Positions 5,624 through 8,468 of a stretch of DNA of 8,468 nt are shown here, one piece after another. A program made the translations under genes and the position numbers. The DNA is taken from the NCBI GenBank assembly GCA_964428275.1, contig CAYRXN010000194.1, forward strand, positions 1 to 8,468, given 5' to 3'. The stretch comes from JALSRY01 sp964428275 (GTDB lineage: Bacteria > Planctomycetota > Phycisphaerae > UBA1845 > Fen-1342). Within the stretch, counting starts at the first letter, position 1. Each line of letters begins with the position of its first letter. Under the pieces are notes generated by a model that made no database searches, was not told the origin of the DNA, and saw nothing but the letters and a program-made list of their open reading frames with translations.

Positions 5624-7513
5624 GTGGATACGAATCTTGATCGTCGTCGTGGCGCACAGATTCTGATGGGCATGCTGTGCGTTGGCCTGGTCGCGATGCT
5701 GTGGAGCAGCGCGGCGGCCGACGATCGGGACATGGGCGATCAGATGGCGGAGTACCGCCAGCGCATGCTTGCCCGGCACCAGGAGCAGATCGACCATCCG
5801 GCGGGGGCGGCCGCGGGCCTGGCCCGGTCGAACGAGGACCGGGCGCTGATCCAGAAAGCCGGTTCGCAGAGTCCGCAAACCCGGCGAGCCGCGCTGCTCG
5901 TCCAGCCGGCGTTTTCCGAGAGCGTGGCCCCGGCGGACATCTTCGCGCAGGTTCCCGATCCCCGGGACGCCCGCGAGGTCTTTCAGCGCCGGCTCGAACA
6001 CCTGAAGAAGACGTCGCAGGAGCCGCGCGTCGTCAACCAGTATCGGCGCGTCGTCGAGAAGGCGATGGAGTATTTCCGGCAGCTCGACCGGCCGCGCACG
6101 GTTTCGCTGAGCCTGGCGGACTGTGTTCGCCGCACGCTCGAGAACAACTACGCGATCCGGGTCGAGTCCTACACGCCGGCGATCAGCGAAACGAAGCTGG
6201 TCGAAGCCGAGGCGGCTTTCGATGCGCTCGTGTTCCTCGATTTCCAGTACGTCAGCCAGGACCAGCAGACCGGCACGCAACTGCTCGCGTCGCAGCGCAA
6301 CTTCCGGTCGTACCAGGGCGGGATTCGCAAACTGCTGCCGACCGGTCTCCAGGCCCAGGTCAGCGTGTCCCAGTCGCGGACGTTCAGCAACTTCCAGTTC
6401 CAGACGCTCAACCCCTCCTACGACACCAAGGCCACGGTCAGCCTGACGCAACCGCTGCTGCGCGGGTTCGGGCTCGACTACAACCGGGCCGGGATCAACA
6501 TCGCCCGGGTCGATACGCACATCAGCCGCGAGACGTTCATCCAGCAGGTGCGCGACCAGTTGTTCGCGGTCGAGCAGGCCTACTGGCAGCTCGTGCTGGC
6601 CCGGCGCAACGTCATGGTCCAGATGGAGACGACCGCCCAGAACTGGGTGACGTTCAAGATCATGGAAGAACGGCTCGATCTGGACGCCACGCCGGTCGAG
6701 CTGAACAACTCGAAATCGCAGTGGCAAAGCCGGGTTGTCGAATACATCGAGGCGATCAAGAACGTGCGCGATGCCGAAGACCGTCTCAAGAACCTGATGA
6801 ACGATCCGGACTTCAAGCTGTCTGAGGACATCCAGATCATCCCGACGGACACGCCGATGGCGGCGCCGATTACGATCGACCAGTTCGCCGAGGTGCGCAC
6901 CGCGCTCGATAAACGCAGCGAAATCCGCCAGGCCCGGCTGGCGATCGAACAGGCCCGCATCCAGACGCAGCGGGCCAAGAACGAGACGCTGCCCAAGCTC
7001 GACCTGTCTTTCCAGTACGACATTCAGGGCATCGGGATCAACGGCGGCAGCAGCTTCGACCACATGACCACCAGCCGCTTCCAGACCTACACCGTCTCGG
7101 TCAACTTCGCCTACCCGATCGGCAACCGCGGACCGCAGGCCGCTTACCGCCGGGCGCGGCTTCAGGAGCACCGCGCGCTGGTGCAGTTGCGCCGCGTGAT
7201 CGACGGGGTCGTGGAGGAGGTCAACGGGGCCGTGCGGCAGCTCGCCGTGCGCTATCGCCAGATTCCGCCGCAGTATGATGCGGTCAAGGCCGCCGAGGCC
7301 AACCTGCGGGCGTACCAGGCGCGCGTCACGCAGGTGAACCCCAACTATCTCCAGACGGAGCTCCAGGCGATCGAGCAGTTGGCCAATACCCGCCGGCGCC
7401 TGCTCCAGGTTCTCGTGGACTACAACATCACGGTGGCCCAGCTCGAAAAATCCAAGGGCACGCTGCTCGAGTATGACAACGTCGTCGTCTCCGACAAATT
7501 CGCCCGCCGCTGA
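5624..7513 (+). CDS. TolC-family outer-membrane protein with long N-terminal extension
   Basis: The GTG at 5624 has GAGGA six bases upstream, lies downstream of the promoter, and gives a clear signal peptide: RRR at 7-9, hydrophobic core 13-27, and SSAAA before DD at 33. A TTG at 5528 would include the promoter and is rejected. The product is 629 residues. Residues 33 to about 158 are an extra charged, mostly helical region unlike the short N-terminus of typical TolC proteins. The two outer-membrane efflux repeats follow: the first from about 160 (SLSLADCVRRTLENNYAIRV), the second from about 415 (IDQFAEVRTALDKRSEIRQA, then AKNETLPKLDLSFQYD). Beta-rich strands and long helices alternate as in the trimeric channel-tunnel. 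Its likely role is the outer-membrane exit duct of a tripartite exporter. No inner-membrane pump or adaptor gene is visible here, so the partner must be encoded elsewhere. The next gene overlaps its 3' end. Confidence 0.9.
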   Translation: MDTNLDRRRGAQILMGMLCVGLVAMLWSSAAADDRDMGDQMAEYRQRMLARHQEQIDHPAGAAAGLARSNEDRALIQKAGSQSPQTRRAALLVQPAFSESVAPADIFAQVPDPRDAREVFQRRLEHLKKTSQEPRVVNQYRRVVEKAMEYFRQLDRPRTVSLSLADCVRRTLENNYAIRVESYTPAISETKLVEAEAAFDALVFLDFQYVSQDQQTGTQLLASQRNFRSYQGGIRKLLPTGLQAQVSVSQSRTFSNFQFQTLNPSYDTKATVSLTQPLLRGFGLDYNRAGINIARVDTHISRETFIQQVRDQLFAVEQAYWQLVLARRNVMVQMETTAQNWVTFKIMEERLDLDATPVELNNSKSQWQSRVVEYIEAIKNVRDAEDRLKNLMNDPDFKLSEDIQIIPTDTPMAAPITIDQFAEVRTALDKRSEIRQARLAIEQARIQTQRAKNETLPKLDLSFQYDIQGIGINGGSSFDHMTTSRFQTYTVSVNFAYPIGNRGPQAAYRRARLQEHRALVQLRRVIDGVVEEVNGAVRQLAVRYRQIPPQYDAVKAAEANLRAYQARVTQVNPNYLQTELQAIEQLANTRRRLLQVLVDYNITVAQLEKSKGTLLEYDNVVVSDKFARR

Positions 7514-8468
7514 TCGTCCCTCGGGGCTGGAACGCTTCCTGCGCGGTCCGTGGCCGGCGGTACTGCTGGGGGCGCTCTGTTTCCTCAACACGCTGCCCAA
7601 CGGCTTCACCTACGACGACAACGCGATCGTGCGCAAGAACCCGCGCATCCGCTCCCTGAGAAACTTCCGGGAAATCTGGCTGACCGACTGGTGGTTTCAG
7701 CCCACGCCCGACGAGCCGATCGTCAACCCGTCGCGCGATCGGCTGTACCGCCCGCTGACGCTCTACACCTTCGCGCTGAACTACGCCGTCGGCGGACTCA
7801 AGCCGTTGGGATACCATCTGGTCAACGTGGTGCTGCACGCGCTGGTCTGCTGGCTGGTGTGGTGTTTTGCCCGCCGGCTGCTGGACGACGAGGTGCTGGC
7901 GTCGCTGGCGGCGGTGATCTTCGCGGTTCACCCGGTTCATTGCGAGGCCGTGGCGGGCATTGTCGGCCGCGGTGAGATTCTGGCAGCGGGACTGCTGCTC
8001 GTTGGGTTGTTGACGGTCATGCCGAGCCACGGTCCGCCCAGCGTGAGACGCGTCCTGGCGGCGACCCCGTTGTTCCTGGCGGCCCTGTTGGCCAAGGAAA
8101 CCGCCGTATGCTACTTCCCGGTGGCGTTGATCACGCTCTTCGGCGTGTATCGCGCGCAGCGGCCCGCGTGGCGCTCGTGGGCGGCCCGGGCCGCGGTGCT
8201 GGCGCTGCCGCTGGTGGTCTACTTCCCCCTGCGCTGGGTGGCGCTCGGCGAGCACATCGTGCGCGACCGCATGCACGGGATCCTGTTTACGCCGCTGGTG
8301 GATGCGGGTTGGTGGGCGCGGCTGCACGGCCCGCTGACGATCCTCGGGCACTATGCGCGGCTGCTGCTCGTACCGCGCAGCCTGAGTTGCGACTACGGGC
8401 TGGCGGTGTTCGACCCGCGCCGGGGGCCCGAGGCGATGACGCTCGTCGGATTGCTGGCGGCGGTCGCC
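7473..8468 (+). CDS. TMTC-like multi-spanning membrane protein, GT-C type (3' end missing)
   Basis: The frame runs from ATG at 7473 to the right edge without a stop, 332 residues so far. It begins 41 bases inside the TolC-like gene in another frame, and no strong ribosome site is seen, so translational coupling is likely. Residues 27-45 are a first membrane segment followed by FTYDDNAIVRKNP, whose DD (48-49) matches the acidic motif in the first loop of GT-C glycosyltransferases. YRPLT (92-96), YHLVNVVLHAL (114-124), AVHPVHCEAVAGIVGR (151-166) and LLAKET (205-210) are hallmark TMTC/DUF1736 sequences, and RLLLVPRSLSCDYG near the right edge fits too. Relatives carry TPR repeats after the membrane part, which would lie outside. 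Animal TMTC proteins transfer mannose to Ser/Thr. Bacterial members are poorly characterised, so lipid-linked sugar transfer outside the inner membrane is inference. Confidence 0.87.
   Translation, partial: MTTSSSPTNSPAADRPSGLERFLRGPWPAVLLGALCFLNTLPNGFTYDDNAIVRKNPRIRSLRNFREIWLTDWWFQPTPDEPIVNPSRDRLYRPLTLYTFALNYAVGGLKPLGYHLVNVVLHALVCWLVWCFARRLLDDEVLASLAAVIFAVHPVHCEAVAGIVGRGEILAAGLLLVGLLTVMPSHGPPSVRRVLAATPLFLAALLAKETAVCYFPVALITLFGVYRAQRPAWRSWAARAAVLALPLVVYFPLRWVALGEHIVRDRMHGILFTPLVDAGWWARLHGPLTILGHYARLLLVPRSLSCDYGLAVFDPRRGPEAMTLVGLLAAVA

Noticed and set aside
5579..7609. 676-codon open frame on the minus strand opposite the TolC-like gene
   Set aside because: It is Arg/Leu/Val/Asp-rich with no domain. 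It is explained by codon bias of the GC-rich gene on the plus strand.

Overview
The window is GC-rich bacterial DNA that most resembles Planctomycetota, perhaps a Phycisphaerae-like lineage. The reasons are a secreted beta-helix protein ending in a dockerin-like double calcium loop, a secreted HAF-repeat protein with a Cys-Gly/transmembrane/Arg tail, a TMTC-type membrane glycosyltransferase relative, and high GC that leaves long empty frames opposite real genes. The lineage is inferred from gene content and was not tested.

Layout from left to right. Positions 1-1005 (+) hold the 3' end of a large exported parallel beta-helix protein. Positions 1006-1369 are a gene-free stretch between two convergent genes, with three perfect GC-rich inverted repeats that probably end transcription. 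Positions 1370-2968 (-) encode a 532-residue exported protein with seven HAF-type repeats. Positions 2969-3528 carry no convincing gene, but hold a structured leader for the HAF gene, two copies of a GGCCTATAAT element and a diverged 15-base repeat. Positions 3529-3822 (+) encode an unrecognised 97-residue protein. Only 13 bases further on lies the end of a leftward pair: an RNase HI-family protein with an unusual C-terminal extension (3836-4669) and, upstream of it, a coiled-coil/zinc-ribbon protein of the CT398 type (4682-5413). This pair has its own promoter, back to back with a strong-looking sigma70-type promoter that drives a rightward unit. That unit is a TolC-family outer-membrane protein (5624-7513) overlapped by 41 bases by a TMTC-like multi-spanning membrane protein (7473 to the right edge, incomplete).

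The zinc-ribbon and RNase H genes look like a conserved housekeeping pair, similar to an arrangement I recall from actinobacteria. The TolC-like and TMTC-like genes probably form an envelope operon. The two repeat-rich exported proteins on the left are surface or matrix proteins. I found no CRISPR array, tRNA, rRNA, transposase or integrase. The most curious points are the RNase H and zinc-ribbon genes being in one frame with a single TGA between them, the RNase H C-terminal domain with Cys residues, the structured leader of the HAF gene, the hairpin stack at 1056-1259, and the unrecognised 97-residue protein.
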